Below, in pieces: positions 18,360 to 27,578 of a stretch of 62,593 bases of DNA; within the stretch, counting starts at the first letter, position 1, and every line of letters begins with the position of its first letter. Location of the stretch: NCBI GenBank assembly GCA_902531755.1, contig CACAFI010000004.1:1-62593 (forward strand), in the 5' to 3' direction. This stretch comes from an uncultured Alphaproteobacteria bacterium. Lineage in GTDB: Bacteria > Pseudomonadota > Alphaproteobacteria > Rhodobacterales > Rhodobacteraceae. The position numbers were made by a program, and so were the translations under genes. Under the pieces are notes generated by a model. That model was not told where the DNA came from and did no database searches. It saw only the letters and a list, made by a program, of their open reading frames with translations.

Positions 18360-19562
18360 ATGAATAGTAGTAGAGAGGTTGTTTTAATTGTCGGTGCGGG
18401 CCCAGTTGGCCTAGTAGCTACTGCTTCTCTGATTTCTCGAGGAATACCTGTGAAATTACTTGAGTCTACCGCGGACCTTGCTCAAGATTTAAGGGCATCT
18501 ACTTTTCATCCACCTACATTAGACTTTCTTGATGAACTTGGAATAGCTAAAAAACTTGTGGATCAAGGGTTAGTTTGTGAAAATTGGCAATTTAGGGATA
18601 GAAAAAAAGGTGTCATAGCTACTTTTGATGTGGGTCTTCTCAAAGGAGAAACTAATTTCCCATTCAGACTGCAATGTGAGCAATGGAAGCTTACCAATGC
18701 TTTACGTGAGTTTATTGATAATCACCCAGATGGAGAGTTAATTACAAAAACAACCGCTGAAGCAGTTGGACAAGATGAAGATTCTGTATGGGTTTCGGCT
18801 AAAAATGAAGATGGAATCTTAACAAAATTTGAAGGCCGATTTTTAATAGGTGCTGATGGTGCCCGGTCAGTAGTAAGAAAGGCAATTGGAGCCAATTTTG
18901 AAGGCATGACAATTCCAGAGATATTTCTTGTACTATCTACTAAGTTTAGATACGAGGATGAAATATCAGATTTGGCTAATATTGCCTATATATCGGATCC
19001 CACAGAATGGCTAGTTTTGTTGAGAACACTTACCTTATGGAGAGTTTTATTGCCAACAAACCCAGATCATTCTGAAGAATTTATTATGGCTCCCGAGAAT
19101 GTTGAAAAGAGGCTTCAATCGGTTGTTCTATCAAAAGAGCCCTACGAAGTTATGCACAAGACTGCTTATAAAGTACATGAAAGGGTGGCCAGTAAATATA
19201 TAGATAAAAGGATTTTTCTTGCAGGTGATGCCGCACATATTAATAATCCTTTGGGAGGCATGGGGATGAATGGTGGAATTCATGACGCTGTTAATCTCGC
19301 AGAAAAATTGACGAGTGTTTGGCGCGGTGCTCCGTTGGAAAATATGGGAAGATATGAAAGGCAGAGACGTAAGGTTGCAATTGAGACAGTTCAGGCGCAA
19401 GCTTTACGAAATAGAGCTATACTTAACGCTGAGAATGAGCATCAGAGATCAGCATACTATAAAGAGTTACAAGATATTGTCGCTGATGAACGTAAACATA
19501 AAGAGTATGTAATGAGGTCAGCGATGATTACGTCACTCAGAGAATTAGAAAAGGTTGAGTGA
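18360..19562 (+). CDS. FAD-dependent aromatic-type monooxygenase (PHBH/UbiH fold)
   Basis: A 400-residue flavoprotein monooxygenase. The N-terminal GAGPVGLVATASL binds the FAD ADP part, IGADGARSVVRKA is the DG motif, and FLAGDAAHINNPLGGMGMNG is the GD motif typical of hydroxylases of phenols, salicylates and N-heterocyclic acids. AGGAAG-like spacing (AGGAAG before ATG) supports the start. It probably hydroxylates the substrate that is imported by the adjacent Liv system. The substrate is not identifiable. Confidence 0.88.
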   Translation: MNSSREVVLIVGAGPVGLVATASLISRGIPVKLLESTADLAQDLRASTFHPPTLDFLDELGIAKKLVDQGLVCENWQFRDRKKGVIATFDVGLLKGETNFPFRLQCEQWKLTNALREFIDNHPDGELITKTTAEAVGQDEDSVWVSAKNEDGILTKFEGRFLIGADGARSVVRKAIGANFEGMTIPEIFLVLSTKFRYEDEISDLANIAYISDPTEWLVLLRTLTLWRVLLPTNPDHSEEFIMAPENVEKRLQSVVLSKEPYEVMHKTAYKVHERVASKYIDKRIFLAGDAAHINNPLGGMGMNGGIHDAVNLAEKLTSVWRGAPLENMGRYERQRRKVAIETVQAQALRNRAILNAENEHQRSAYYKELQDIVADERKHKEYVMRSAMITSLRELEKVE

Positions 19563-20474
19563 TCAATTTAAAGATATATGACTCTTGTGATTTTCAAGAT
19601 ACCAATTTGCTAACTCCTCTCTTGTTGGGAACCAAATATCTTTAAATTGTTTCAAGTATTTAAGAAATTCTTGTAGCGAACGAATCCGAAATGGTTGTCC
19701 AATTACATGTGGATGAAGCCCAATGTTCATATGACGTCCACTTGAACGACTTTCTTCATACAGCCAATCAAATTGTTCCTTAAATACCGCAAAGGCACCT
19801 TCAACATCTTTTCCTTGTCTCAAAAAAACGGTAAAATCATTGACTTCGGATGTATATGGTACTGAAACAATATCCCTCCCTGATCTAGTCTTAACCAAAT
19901 AGGGTTGATCATCGTTTAACAAGTCACAGAAAAAAGTAAGACCCTCTTCAGCAATTAAATCAATTGTTTTGGGAGTAGACCTTAAAGATGACGATAGCCA
20001 GCCTTTTGCATCTCTGCCTACTACTTTCTTGTAGATGTCAAGTGTTGCCCGGATCACTTCCCTTTCTTTTTCTTCATCATTTTGAAAATCGGTAAGTAGT
20101 TCCGTTTGTTCATAGTTGTGAGCTACTATCTCATACCCTTGTTTTACGGCATGTTCAACAACTGCGCGGCGCTCAGTCCCCATCATTGCGTTAATAGTAC
20201 AAGAGGTTGGAATCCCAGCTTGTTCAAATAGCTCAAACATTCTCCAAACTCCAACTCTATGTCCATATTCTCGCCAAGTCCAATTGGGATTATCATAAAT
20301 ATTACCTGGGAGGGTGCCCCCAACTATTCCGGGTCCTCCCGGATATATAACACGCTCAGTATCTTTAGTTGGCTCCCAGTACTCTAAATTAGTAGTCAAA
20401 ATTACTGCCATTCTCTTCCCGTTTGGCCATCTAAGAGGTTTCCGATGTGGCATAGGTACAAAATCGTAATGCAT
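19563..20474 (-). CDS. Polysaccharide-deacetylase-fold amidohydrolase, PuuE/allantoinase-like
   Basis: A 303-residue NodB-like deacetylase fold protein. RYGHRVGVWRMFELFE-type sequence (YGHRVGVWRMFELF), CTINAMMG, and HNYEQTE resemble PuuE allantoinases and cyclic-imide hydrolases rather than chitin deacetylases. HMNIGLHPHVIGQPFRIRSL near the C-terminus is typical for this group. It would hydrolyse a cyclic amide or imide in the cytoplasm. With the PEP-mutase-like gene 20 bp upstream, it forms a probable two-gene unit. Confidence 0.8.
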   Translation of the reverse strand: MHYDFVPMPHRKPLRWPNGKRMAVILTTNLEYWEPTKDTERVIYPGGPGIVGGTLPGNIYDNPNWTWREYGHRVGVWRMFELFEQAGIPTSCTINAMMGTERRAVVEHAVKQGYEIVAHNYEQTELLTDFQNDEEKEREVIRATLDIYKKVVGRDAKGWLSSSLRSTPKTIDLIAEEGLTFFCDLLNDDQPYLVKTRSGRDIVSVPYTSEVNDFTVFLRQGKDVEGAFAVFKEQFDWLYEESRSSGRHMNIGLHPHVIGQPFRIRSLQEFLKYLKQFKDIWFPTREELANWYLENHKSHISLN

Positions 20475-20494
20475 ATGATATAGCTCCTTATTTT

Positions 20495-21349
20495 TTATTT
20501 TTTCCAGCGATCCTCAAACGAATATATTTCTTCAAAACCGATCATATCGCTAAATTCATAAAAGGGCTGCATTTCTTGTTTTTTCACTAAACCGGTTGCC
20601 TTAAACTCATTAAATGCTTTTTGTATGGCTTCTGCTGCAGCAAGGAAACTTAGTGTTGGATAAATTAGAATACTAAAACCTATCTCAGAAAGTACCTTTG
20701 AACTTAGACCGCTTAAATCCCCATCGGGAACCATTTTAAATACTAATGGAGTGTCAATACTATCTTTTAAAATCTTTATTTCTTCAACTGTTTGAGGGGA
20801 TTCAATAAAAATTAAGTCTGCTCCCGCATCAGAATATGATTTTGCTCTTTTTATTGACTCTTCTAGCCCATGCTCTGGTCTACTATCCGTGCGTGCAATT
20901 AAAAGAAAACTATCGCTCCTTCGATTTTCTACCACTACTCCAATTCTTTTTAACATTTCATCAGTTGTACATACTTCGACGCCTTTGGCGTGACCGCAGC
21001 GTTTTGGAAACACCTGGTCTTCAATTTGTATTGCAGATACACCAACCTGCTCATAACTTCTAACTGCGTGTCTTAAGTTGACTAGACCGCCGTAACCAGT
21101 ATCACCATCGACAATTATAGGTCTAGTTGATGCGCTTGATATCATTCTCACGCGATCAAGCATATCAGTGAAAGTCATAATTCCAACATCAGGAATACCC
21201 AAATATGAGGCAGAGACCCCAAAACCCCCCACAAAGACAGCCGGAAAGCCAACTTTCTCCGCTATTGTTGCAGAAATCATGTCATAAACACCAGGAGCGA
21301 TTATTGTTTCACCAGAGGCGATTGCTTTTTTTAGTGTCGAATTTGCCAT
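20495..21349 (-). CDS. Isocitrate lyase/PEP mutase superfamily carbon-carbon lyase
   Basis: A lyase of about 284 residues with the PEP-mutase/methylisocitrate-lyase fold. GVYDMISATIAEK, VDGDTGYGG (metal site) and QIEDQVFPKRCGH (catalytic loop with the KRCGH signature) are clear. Such enzymes include oxaloacetate decarboxylase, 2,3-dimethylmalate lyase and methylisocitrate lyase. I chose ATG 21349, which has GGAG seven bases or so upstream. A longer frame to 21427 has no family match. Confidence 0.88.
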   Translation of the reverse strand: MANSTLKKAIASGETIIAPGVYDMISATIAEKVGFPAVFVGGFGVSASYLGIPDVGIMTFTDMLDRVRMISSASTRPIIVDGDTGYGGLVNLRHAVRSYEQVGVSAIQIEDQVFPKRCGHAKGVEVCTTDEMLKRIGVVVENRRSDSFLLIARTDSRPEHGLEESIKRAKSYSDAGADLIFIESPQTVEEIKILKDSIDTPLVFKMVPDGDLSGLSSKVLSEIGFSILIYPTLSFLAAAEAIQKAFNEFKATGLVKKQEMQPFYEFSDMIGFEEIYSFEDRWKK

Positions 21350-21475
21350 AGAGGATCTCCAATTCTTATGAAACTCAAGTTTCATGAGATACAACTGCAT
21401 AGTTGTATAAAATTTACAGGTTAACAAAACTCTTGTCCAGATATCCCTTTAACATTAAACTTTTAAGCATAAATT

Positions 21476-22237
21476 ATGTCAGGGTTCTTTATGACAAGAG
21501 ATGCACTTGGTTGGAGGTGTAAATTTGCTGTTGTAGCGCCTTCAACAAACACAATTGTTCAACCAGATATGGATAGCCTTAGAATAAGGGGCATAACTAA
21601 TCACTACGGAAGAATTCATATCCCAAATATGAAGGTTAGGAGTGACAAAGAATTCGAAGATTTAGTTGAAGCTATAGGCGCCACTCTTTATGAAGCAGTA
21701 GACAGATGTATGACTTGTGAACCAGACCACTTGATCATGGGTATGTCAGCCTTAATGTTTTGGGGTGGTAGAAAACAGTCTGAGGAACGTATGAAAAAGC
21801 TATCTAGTCATTGTGGTCTAGATATATCAGCAGGATCGTTTGCTTGTGAAGCAGCATTAAATCTTTACGATGTAAAACGAATTGCAGTAATTTCACCTTA
21901 TTGGCCTATTTCTGATAAAAACGTTACACTTTTTTTTGAAGACTGTGGATTTGAAGTCCGAAAGTTCCGTGGTTTAAAATGTCTAAGTCCAGTTGCAATA
22001 GCCCATGTCCAACCAGATGAACTTAGGAAACATGTATTTGAAATGAATGACGAGAGCATTGATGCTTTTGTGCAGGTAGGAACAAACTTATCAATGATTG
22101 AAGTTTGCAACGAAATGACTGAAGAAATCAAGAAACCAATGATACCTATAAATGCGGCGACTTATTGGCATGCGCTAAGGACAAGGGGTTTTGCTGAACA
22201 GTTTGGCGGCCACGGACCATTATTTAAAGATCATTAA
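21476..22237 (+). CDS. Maleate cis-trans isomerase/arylmalonate-decarboxylase-family protein with altered active site
   Basis: A 253-residue Asp/Glu-racemase superfamily protein. VVAPSTNTIVQPDM is the PSxNT substrate-carboxylate loop of maleate isomerases, and AVISPYWPISDKNV is the second phosphate/carboxylate loop. The two catalytic cysteines expected in the loops around DHLIMGMSALMFWG and DAFVQVGTNLSM are not there: Met/Ser and Gly occupy the usual positions by motif alignment. It may catalyse another reaction (for example decarboxylation or racemisation by other residues). ATG 21476 or 21491 could be the start. Confidence 0.75.
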   Translation: MSGFFMTRDALGWRCKFAVVAPSTNTIVQPDMDSLRIRGITNHYGRIHIPNMKVRSDKEFEDLVEAIGATLYEAVDRCMTCEPDHLIMGMSALMFWGGRKQSEERMKKLSSHCGLDISAGSFACEAALNLYDVKRIAVISPYWPISDKNVTLFFEDCGFEVRKFRGLKCLSPVAIAHVQPDELRKHVFEMNDESIDAFVQVGTNLSMIEVCNEMTEEIKKPMIPINAATYWHALRTRGFAEQFGGHGPLFKDH

Positions 22238-22318
22238 AATAATTAAAAAGGGTTAGGAAAATTTTCTTATGTAACCTTATAAAACCACCACTTTAGAGAA
22301 GAGAGGCTCTTAATTAGT

Positions 22319-23818
22319 ATGACAAATTTTCAGAATCCAATCGATCCGCCAGAAATAGTTAAAGGTTGGATTGACAACAAAGTACATCATGGGAAGGGTA
22401 AAGAGATACCTGTATTTTACCCAGGCAATGGGAGCCAGGTTTCGGTTCTTGTAGAGGATACGGAAGATGATATAGATAAGGCAGTAGAGTCAGCGAGGAG
22501 AACCTTCGATAAAACTGACTGGTCAAAACTATCAGTTGAAAAAAGAATAGAGGTACTTGAGGCCTGTAGACAAGTAATCCTTGATAATATTGATGAATTG
22601 GCTCTTTTAGAGTGTCTTGGCACAGGGCTTATTTTGAGAGAAATCAAAGGCTTTCACCTACAAAGAGCGGCTTACAATTTTAGATTTTTTGCCCAATATA
22701 TTAGTCAAGCTCATGGGGAGCGCTATGATAATACAGACGGTTATCTAACTTTGGTAAATAGAGAGCCAGCGGGTGTCGTAGGTCTAATAGCTCCGTGGAA
22801 TGCCCCAATGGCATTAGCAACAATGAAAATTGCGGCAGCAGTGGCTTTTGGAAATTGCGCAATTTTAAAACCATCGGAGCAAACACCTTTTTCTTTAATA
22901 AAATTAGCAACTCTCCTCCGCGATGTTTTGCCAGAAGGTGTTTTAAATCTTGTAAATGGTCGAGGACCGGTCACCGGTTCAAGCTTAGTTAGTCACCCTG
23001 GGATTGACAGGATAAGTTTTACTGGTGGAACCGTTACCGGTCGACAAGTGATGAGCGATGCTGGCAAACAACTCACTCCTTGCACAATGGAGCTAGGTGG
23101 TAAATCTGCAAATATTGTTTTTGCATCTGCTGATTATGAAAGGGCGCTTGATGGTGCATTGATCGGGATTTTTTCGAACAATGGGCAGCAATGTCTTGCT
23201 GGTTCCCGAATTTTGGTTCAGGAAAAGATCTTTGATAAATTTGTTGAAGAGTTCGTTCAACGTACCAAAAAGATTAAAGTTGGAGACCCACTTAATGACA
23301 AGACAGAGATTGGCCCGATAGCATCAAAACAGCATATGGAAAGAATTTTATCGTTTGCGGAAAACGCGCAAAAAGAAGGAGACAAAGTTCTGGTTGGGGG
23401 GAAAAGATTATCGGACCAAAAAACTGGTTTTTTTATTGAGCCCACTGCTGTTTTAGCCAGTTCGAATAACAGTAAAGTATGTCAGGAAGAAATTTTCGGT
23501 CCTTTCGCTAGTTTTGTTCCATTTAAATCGGAGGAAGAGGCTATCAGTATTGCTAACGATACTGAGTTTGGTCTTGTGTCTTATATATGGTCAGACCATA
23601 TGCCAACCATCATGAAAGTGTCCGAGTCGATGCGTTCTGGCGTTGTTTGGGTTAATACGCCTATGATGCGTGAATTAAGAGCTCCGTTCGGCGGGTTTAA
23701 AAACTCTGGAGTTGGTAGAGAGGGAGGCTACTCATGCGAACAATTTTATACGGAAGAAAAAACTGTTTCGATTCCTAAAACTCCTTTGAACCTAAAAAAG
23801 TTTGGAGATGAACTATAA
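22319..23818 (+). CDS. NAD(P)-dependent aldehyde dehydrogenase
   Basis: A 499-residue ALDH. The catalytic glutamate is in MELGGKSANIVF, the nucleophilic cysteine in NNGQQCLAGSR and the cofactor loop in ISFTGGTVTGRQ. PWNAPMALATMK is the substrate-tunnel motif. The C-terminus FGGFKNSGVGREGG is typical of betaine-aldehyde/HpaE-type enzymes oxidising semialdehydes. The context of a monooxygenase, isomerase-like protein and tautomerase suggests it oxidises a ring-cleavage semialdehyde (inference). Confidence 0.9.
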   Translation: MTNFQNPIDPPEIVKGWIDNKVHHGKGKEIPVFYPGNGSQVSVLVEDTEDDIDKAVESARRTFDKTDWSKLSVEKRIEVLEACRQVILDNIDELALLECLGTGLILREIKGFHLQRAAYNFRFFAQYISQAHGERYDNTDGYLTLVNREPAGVVGLIAPWNAPMALATMKIAAAVAFGNCAILKPSEQTPFSLIKLATLLRDVLPEGVLNLVNGRGPVTGSSLVSHPGIDRISFTGGTVTGRQVMSDAGKQLTPCTMELGGKSANIVFASADYERALDGALIGIFSNNGQQCLAGSRILVQEKIFDKFVEEFVQRTKKIKVGDPLNDKTEIGPIASKQHMERILSFAENAQKEGDKVLVGGKRLSDQKTGFFIEPTAVLASSNNSKVCQEEIFGPFASFVPFKSEEEAISIANDTEFGLVSYIWSDHMPTIMKVSESMRSGVVWVNTPMMRELRAPFGGFKNSGVGREGGYSCEQFYTEEKTVSIPKTPLNLKKFGDEL

Positions 23819-23841
23819 ATGACTATAAATGAACTATAAAT
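23810..23841 (+). repeat. Short tandem repeat overlapping the 3' end of the aldehyde dehydrogenase gene
   Basis: Three head-to-tail copies of a 10-11 bp unit, GAACTATAAAT, GACTATAAAT, GAACTATAAAT. The first copy includes the ALDH stop codon. This looks like replication slippage. The remaining gap to 24022 shows no further structure I can name. Confidence 0.7.
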
Positions 23842-24022
23842 AATTAGGGTAAAAAGGATTGGAAGCCATTTAAAATAATTTGATGTGTTCCACTCGCAGA
23901 AACCAGAATAGGATCTCTGGCAGAAATGATTTTTTTAAGAAATATTATTAAATTTATTTGAAACATCAAATTAGTTGCAAATTCATACGTTTTGGGGGAC
24001 TATTTTAGAAAAAGGGGGGGAA

Positions 24023-24385
24023 ATGCCATTAATTAGAATTGACGTTCCTGAAGGAACAGCTACCGAAAAAAAACAAATTATTCATAAAAGAGTTCGAGAA
24101 GTAGTACTCAAGACGTTGGCTCCAAAGCAAGTTAAGTATGACTATGTTTCAATAAGAGAGGCATTTGGTGTTATTGGTGATGGACTTCCAGTAATCGATG
24201 TAGACCTACGCCCGGGACGTGAACCTGAAAGAAAAAAGGGATTAGTTGACGGTATTGCAGAAGTGCTAAATGAAACAATGGGAGTAAATGCAGAAGACAT
24301 TTATTGCATATTTAGAGAGACGCCTGCACCGGACCATTATACTGGAGGGGAACCTTTACCAGAGTGGGTTCCAGCGGATAGGTAA
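24023..24385 (+). CDS. Tautomerase-superfamily protein (4-oxalocrotonate tautomerase-like)
   Basis: A 120-residue protein beginning MPLIRIDVPEGT. After loss of Met, Pro1 would be the catalytic base of the tautomerase superfamily; this is why ATG 24023 with a G-run before it is chosen over a frame opening at 23975. Internal YDYVSIREAF and VIDVDLRPGRE fit the longer (about 120-130 residue) fused-length group. It would interconvert enol and keto forms of a dicarboxylate in a ring-degradation path, consistent with the neighbours. Confidence 0.8.
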   Translation: MPLIRIDVPEGTATEKKQIIHKRVREVVLKTLAPKQVKYDYVSIREAFGVIGDGLPVIDVDLRPGREPERKKGLVDGIAEVLNETMGVNAEDIYCIFRETPAPDHYTGGEPLPEWVPADR

Positions 24386-24445
24386 ATTTTATTACGAGTA
24401 AGATTTTTTAATACAACAAAATAATAATTTGGAGGAAAAAAGGAT

Positions 24446-25705
24446 ATGATTTCAAAAATAAAAAGCTTGAAGTTAGCAGCACTTGCATTTGCTACTGTAA
24501 TAGCAGGTGGTGCTGTTGCTGATACAATAAAAATTGCTGGTTGGGGCGCTAAATCGGGCCCTTTAAGATCATTTGGCGTTAATTCAGAAGCCATAATTAA
24601 AGCCGCCATCGATAGAGTTAACGAAAACGGTGGTGTGAAACTTGCTGATGGATCTATGGCTAAAATGTCATACGATTACTATGATTCAGCTTGTAATGCC
24701 GAACAAGGTATTGCTATCGCCAGAAAAGTTGCATCAGAAACAAACGCCTTAATAGGAATAGGGCCTACATGTTCAGGTGTGGCAGCAGCCAGTTTTGGTG
24801 TTTTTCAGAAAAAAGTTGGCGACTCAAGTGATACTGGGCTACAAATGCCATTACTCACAGATACAGCGGTGAGAAATGGTCTTGCGAAAATCAGTCAGTG
24901 GACATTCAGAAATACGCCGAATGAGCCAGATATGTATGATAAGTTGTTTGCTTGGATTGCAAAAACAAACCCTGAAATAAAAACGATATACGGTGGTACA
25001 GAGACAAACCAAGGACACTCAGCCGGTACATACAGTAAGGTTATCGTTCAAGCCGCTGTTAGACATGGTTTCGAATGGGTGAATGGACCAATTGATGAGG
25101 TTAGTGGTAAAATTGGTAGTGGTTTCAAAAATGTTCTTTCGAGCTCATCTAACTGGTTAATGGAAGATACAAACTTTTCGGTTCAAGCACGTGCATTTAA
25201 GAAATCTGGAGCTGATCTTTTCATAGTTTCATCACATCCTTTTACTACCTGTGGTTTTCTTAAGGAACTGTCTAGAATGAAAGGTATGCCTAAAATGATG
25301 GTAGGTTTAACATCGTCTTCATCAGCAGAAGTGATGAAAGGATGCCCAAAGCAGGCAGAAGGCATGATTATTCCAACAAGTTTTGCACCAATTACTGCTG
25401 CTGCTAAAGAAGTAGCTGCGCTCGCTGCTGCAAATGGTGGTTCTGCTGACTTGCATAGTGCGGCAGCTTGGGAAAATGTTATGATTATTAAAGATGTGAT
25501 CGAAGCTGTAGGAATTACTGGAGATCCTTCAAAAGTAAAGGAAGAAAGAGCAAAGATGCGAGATGGATTAGAAGCTTTGGAAACTACTGAAGGCTTGATT
25601 GGTAAAGTTACTAGAGTTCAGGATGAAGGCGAGGCTTTGAAGCCATTCGTTTTTGTTCATGCAAAAAATGGTAACTGGGAAGTTCTTCACGACCCAAGAA
25701 AATAA
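24446..25705 (+). CDS. Liv-type ABC transporter substrate-binding protein
   Basis: A 419-residue periplasmic binding protein. It has a signal peptide to about residue 25 (VIAGGAVADTI), then IKIAGWGAKSGPLRSFG and GIGPTCSGVAAASFG in the ligand cleft. It differs strongly from the binding protein at 13825, so another ligand is likely. GGAGG precedes the ATG. An intrinsic-terminator-like hairpin directly after it would make this gene more highly expressed than the permease genes behind it. Confidence 0.88.
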   Translation: MISKIKSLKLAALAFATVIAGGAVADTIKIAGWGAKSGPLRSFGVNSEAIIKAAIDRVNENGGVKLADGSMAKMSYDYYDSACNAEQGIAIARKVASETNALIGIGPTCSGVAAASFGVFQKKVGDSSDTGLQMPLLTDTAVRNGLAKISQWTFRNTPNEPDMYDKLFAWIAKTNPEIKTIYGGTETNQGHSAGTYSKVIVQAAVRHGFEWVNGPIDEVSGKIGSGFKNVLSSSSNWLMEDTNFSVQARAFKKSGADLFIVSSHPFTTCGFLKELSRMKGMPKMMVGLTSSSSAEVMKGCPKQAEGMIIPTSFAPITAAAKEVAALAAANGGSADLHSAAAWENVMIIKDVIEAVGITGDPSKVKEERAKMRDGLEALETTEGLIGKVTRVQDEGEALKPFVFVHAKNGNWEVLHDPRK

Positions 25706-25726
25706 TATCGAAAAAAGGAAAGAGCC

Positions 25727-25759
25727 GGGTAAAATAAATAATATTTTACTCGGCTTTTC
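25727..25759 (+). terminator. Intra-operon terminator/attenuator between binding-protein and permease genes
   Basis: Fourteen bases AGCCGGGTAAAATA pair with TATTTTACTCGGCT (one G-T pair), with a 5-nt loop AATAA, followed by TTTT. It is a good Rho-independent terminator in the 78-bp gap. Partial read-through would give more binding protein than membrane subunits. Confidence 0.8.
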
Positions 25760-25783
25760 GCTATTTAAAAATAAAACTTTATT

Positions 25784-26677
25784 ATGTCTGTTGGCTTCAT
25801 TGATATACTCCAATCTTTAATTGATGGAATTCTATTTGGTTCAATTTACGCTTTGATTGGACTAGGCTTTACACTGATCTTTGGTGCAATGGAAAAGTTA
25901 AATATGGCTTACGCGGCATCCTCTATCGGAGGCGCTTACGTTGGATTAGGATTGGCCACTCTTTTTTCACTTCCATTATTTCTCGTTTTTTTAATTGGCC
26001 CTGTCGCAGCCGGATTAATAAGTATTCTAGTATATCTTGTGTCCTTTCGCTTAATTCCCTCAACTAATCATCTCGGCTCTTTAATGGCCTCAATAGGAGC
26101 CTTGTTTTTTATTGACGAGGTGATAATTCATGAGACGCAAGGATCACCTTTAACATTTCCAGAATTAGGTATTTTTGCAGAGGCGTATTTTATGTTCGGG
26201 GATCTCGGTTTTAGAGGGGATCTAATCTTCATTATGATTTTTGGGCTCATTTCGATGGGAGTAATTATTTATCTTTTGTATTATACTCGCCTCGGCCTTG
26301 CTACAAGAGCTGTTTCTCAACAAAATGTTGCTGCCCGATTATGTGGTATTCCAATTCATACCATTAATATTTCAACTTTCGTGCTTGCTGGTATTTTAGG
26401 TGGATTTGCAGGATGTATGGCGGCAGCATCGGTGGGTGTGATATCCCCACTTCTTACTATCCCAATTACAATTAAAGGATTGATTGCTGCTGTAATAGGG
26501 GGTCTAGGAAGTATCCGTGGGGCTATCATTGCTGGGCTTATGATAGGAGGCGTAGAAAATTTCTTTTTATTAGTAAGAGGGGTTAATGAAAGAGATATTT
26601 ATGTTTTCCTTCTCCTATTCGTATTCCTCGTTTTGAGACCTAATGGTCTTTTTGGAAATGAAATAAATAGAGATTGA
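25784..26677 (+). CDS. livH: Liv ABC transporter permease, LivH type
   Basis: A 297-residue membrane protein. SLIDGILFGSIYALIGLGFT is the LivH opening, the coupling loop reads RAVSQQNVAARLCGI, and VIGGLGSIRGAIIAG is the C-terminal signature. It is the first permease after the attenuator and one base from the next gene. It belongs to the importer with the binding protein at 24446. Confidence 0.9.
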   Translation: MSVGFIDILQSLIDGILFGSIYALIGLGFTLIFGAMEKLNMAYAASSIGGAYVGLGLATLFSLPLFLVFLIGPVAAGLISILVYLVSFRLIPSTNHLGSLMASIGALFFIDEVIIHETQGSPLTFPELGIFAEAYFMFGDLGFRGDLIFIMIFGLISMGVIIYLLYYTRLGLATRAVSQQNVAARLCGIPIHTINISTFVLAGILGGFAGCMAAASVGVISPLLTIPITIKGLIAAVIGGLGSIRGAIIAGLMIGGVENFFLLVRGVNERDIYVFLLLFVFLVLRPNGLFGNEINRD

Positions 26678-26678
26678 G

Positions 26679-27575
26679 ATGGAGTATTATTTCGGAATAT
26701 TACAAAACATCGGTTTTCATACCTTATTAGGGTTATCTGCCTATTTGCTCTTGCTAACAGGACAATTAAGTATGGCTCAGGTCGGGTTCTTTGCAATCGG
26801 TGCCTATGCCTCGGGTATTTTAACCGTTATTTATGGGATAAATATTTTTCTAGCTCTAGGTGTTGGGGCGCTAATCGCTAGTTTTTTTGCCTTTCTAGTG
26901 GGCTTTCCAGCTTTGAGAATAAAGGGTCTTATGTTGGTTATAGCCACGATAGCTTTTTCTGAAATAGTTAGGTTGTACTTCTTTAATCTAAGATGGCTCG
27001 TAGAAAAAAATGGCGTTGAGGTAGGACCAGATGGGGCACAAGGCTTTCGAGAAATCAGATATTTTGCTGCGAATGGCTGGGAGCCCTATCACATTGTTTC
27101 ATTTATTTGGATAGTAGTTATTTTAGTATTATTCGCTTTATGGTGGCTGGATAGAGTAAAAGCTGGTTCTGTTCTAAGAGCTGTTGGTGAGGATGAGTTA
27201 GCCGCTCAAAGTTCTGGGATCAATCTTACTGTTGTAAAGGTAAGTGCTATGACTGGCGGTGGATTTATTGCTGGAATTGCGGGAGGTTTATATGCTCACT
27301 CGACGACATATGTTGATCATAATAGCTTCACAATATTATTAGCAACATTCGCTGTTGCTTATCCAATTTTGGGCGGACTGAAAAATGTTTTTGGTACTCT
27401 TTTTGCGGTTATATTCATTCAAGGGATACTAATAGAGGGCTTAAGATTTTTGGGGGATTACCGAAATTTGTTGTTCGGATTACTTATAATACTTGTAATG
27501 AACTTTTACCCTAAGGGATTAATCAATATACCCCTATTTAATTGGTCTAAACTCGTTAAAAGAAGAGATATATAA
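26679..27575 (+). CDS. livM: Liv ABC transporter permease, LivM type
   Basis: A 298-residue permease. LLTGQLSMAQVGFFAIGAYA and LRIKGLMLVIATIAFSEI are LivM hallmarks. The coupling loop is RAVGEDELAAQSSGINL. About eight to nine hydrophobic segments are visible. The gene is packed one base after livH and three bases before livG. Confidence 0.9.
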   Translation: MEYYFGILQNIGFHTLLGLSAYLLLLTGQLSMAQVGFFAIGAYASGILTVIYGINIFLALGVGALIASFFAFLVGFPALRIKGLMLVIATIAFSEIVRLYFFNLRWLVEKNGVEVGPDGAQGFREIRYFAANGWEPYHIVSFIWIVVILVLFALWWLDRVKAGSVLRAVGEDELAAQSSGINLTVVKVSAMTGGGFIAGIAGGLYAHSTTYVDHNSFTILLATFAVAYPILGGLKNVFGTLFAVIFIQGILIEGLRFLGDYRNLLFGLLIILVMNFYPKGLINIPLFNWSKLVKRRDI

Positions 27576-27578
27576 TTC

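Noticed and set aside
21476..22237. Broken or frameshifted maleate isomerase
   Set aside because: The frame is full length and all loops are present; only the cysteine positions differ, so it is a variant and not a pseudogene.
23975..24022. Upstream extension of the tautomerase
   Set aside because: Pro1 after the initiator Met is needed for this family, and the G-run site precedes ATG 24023.
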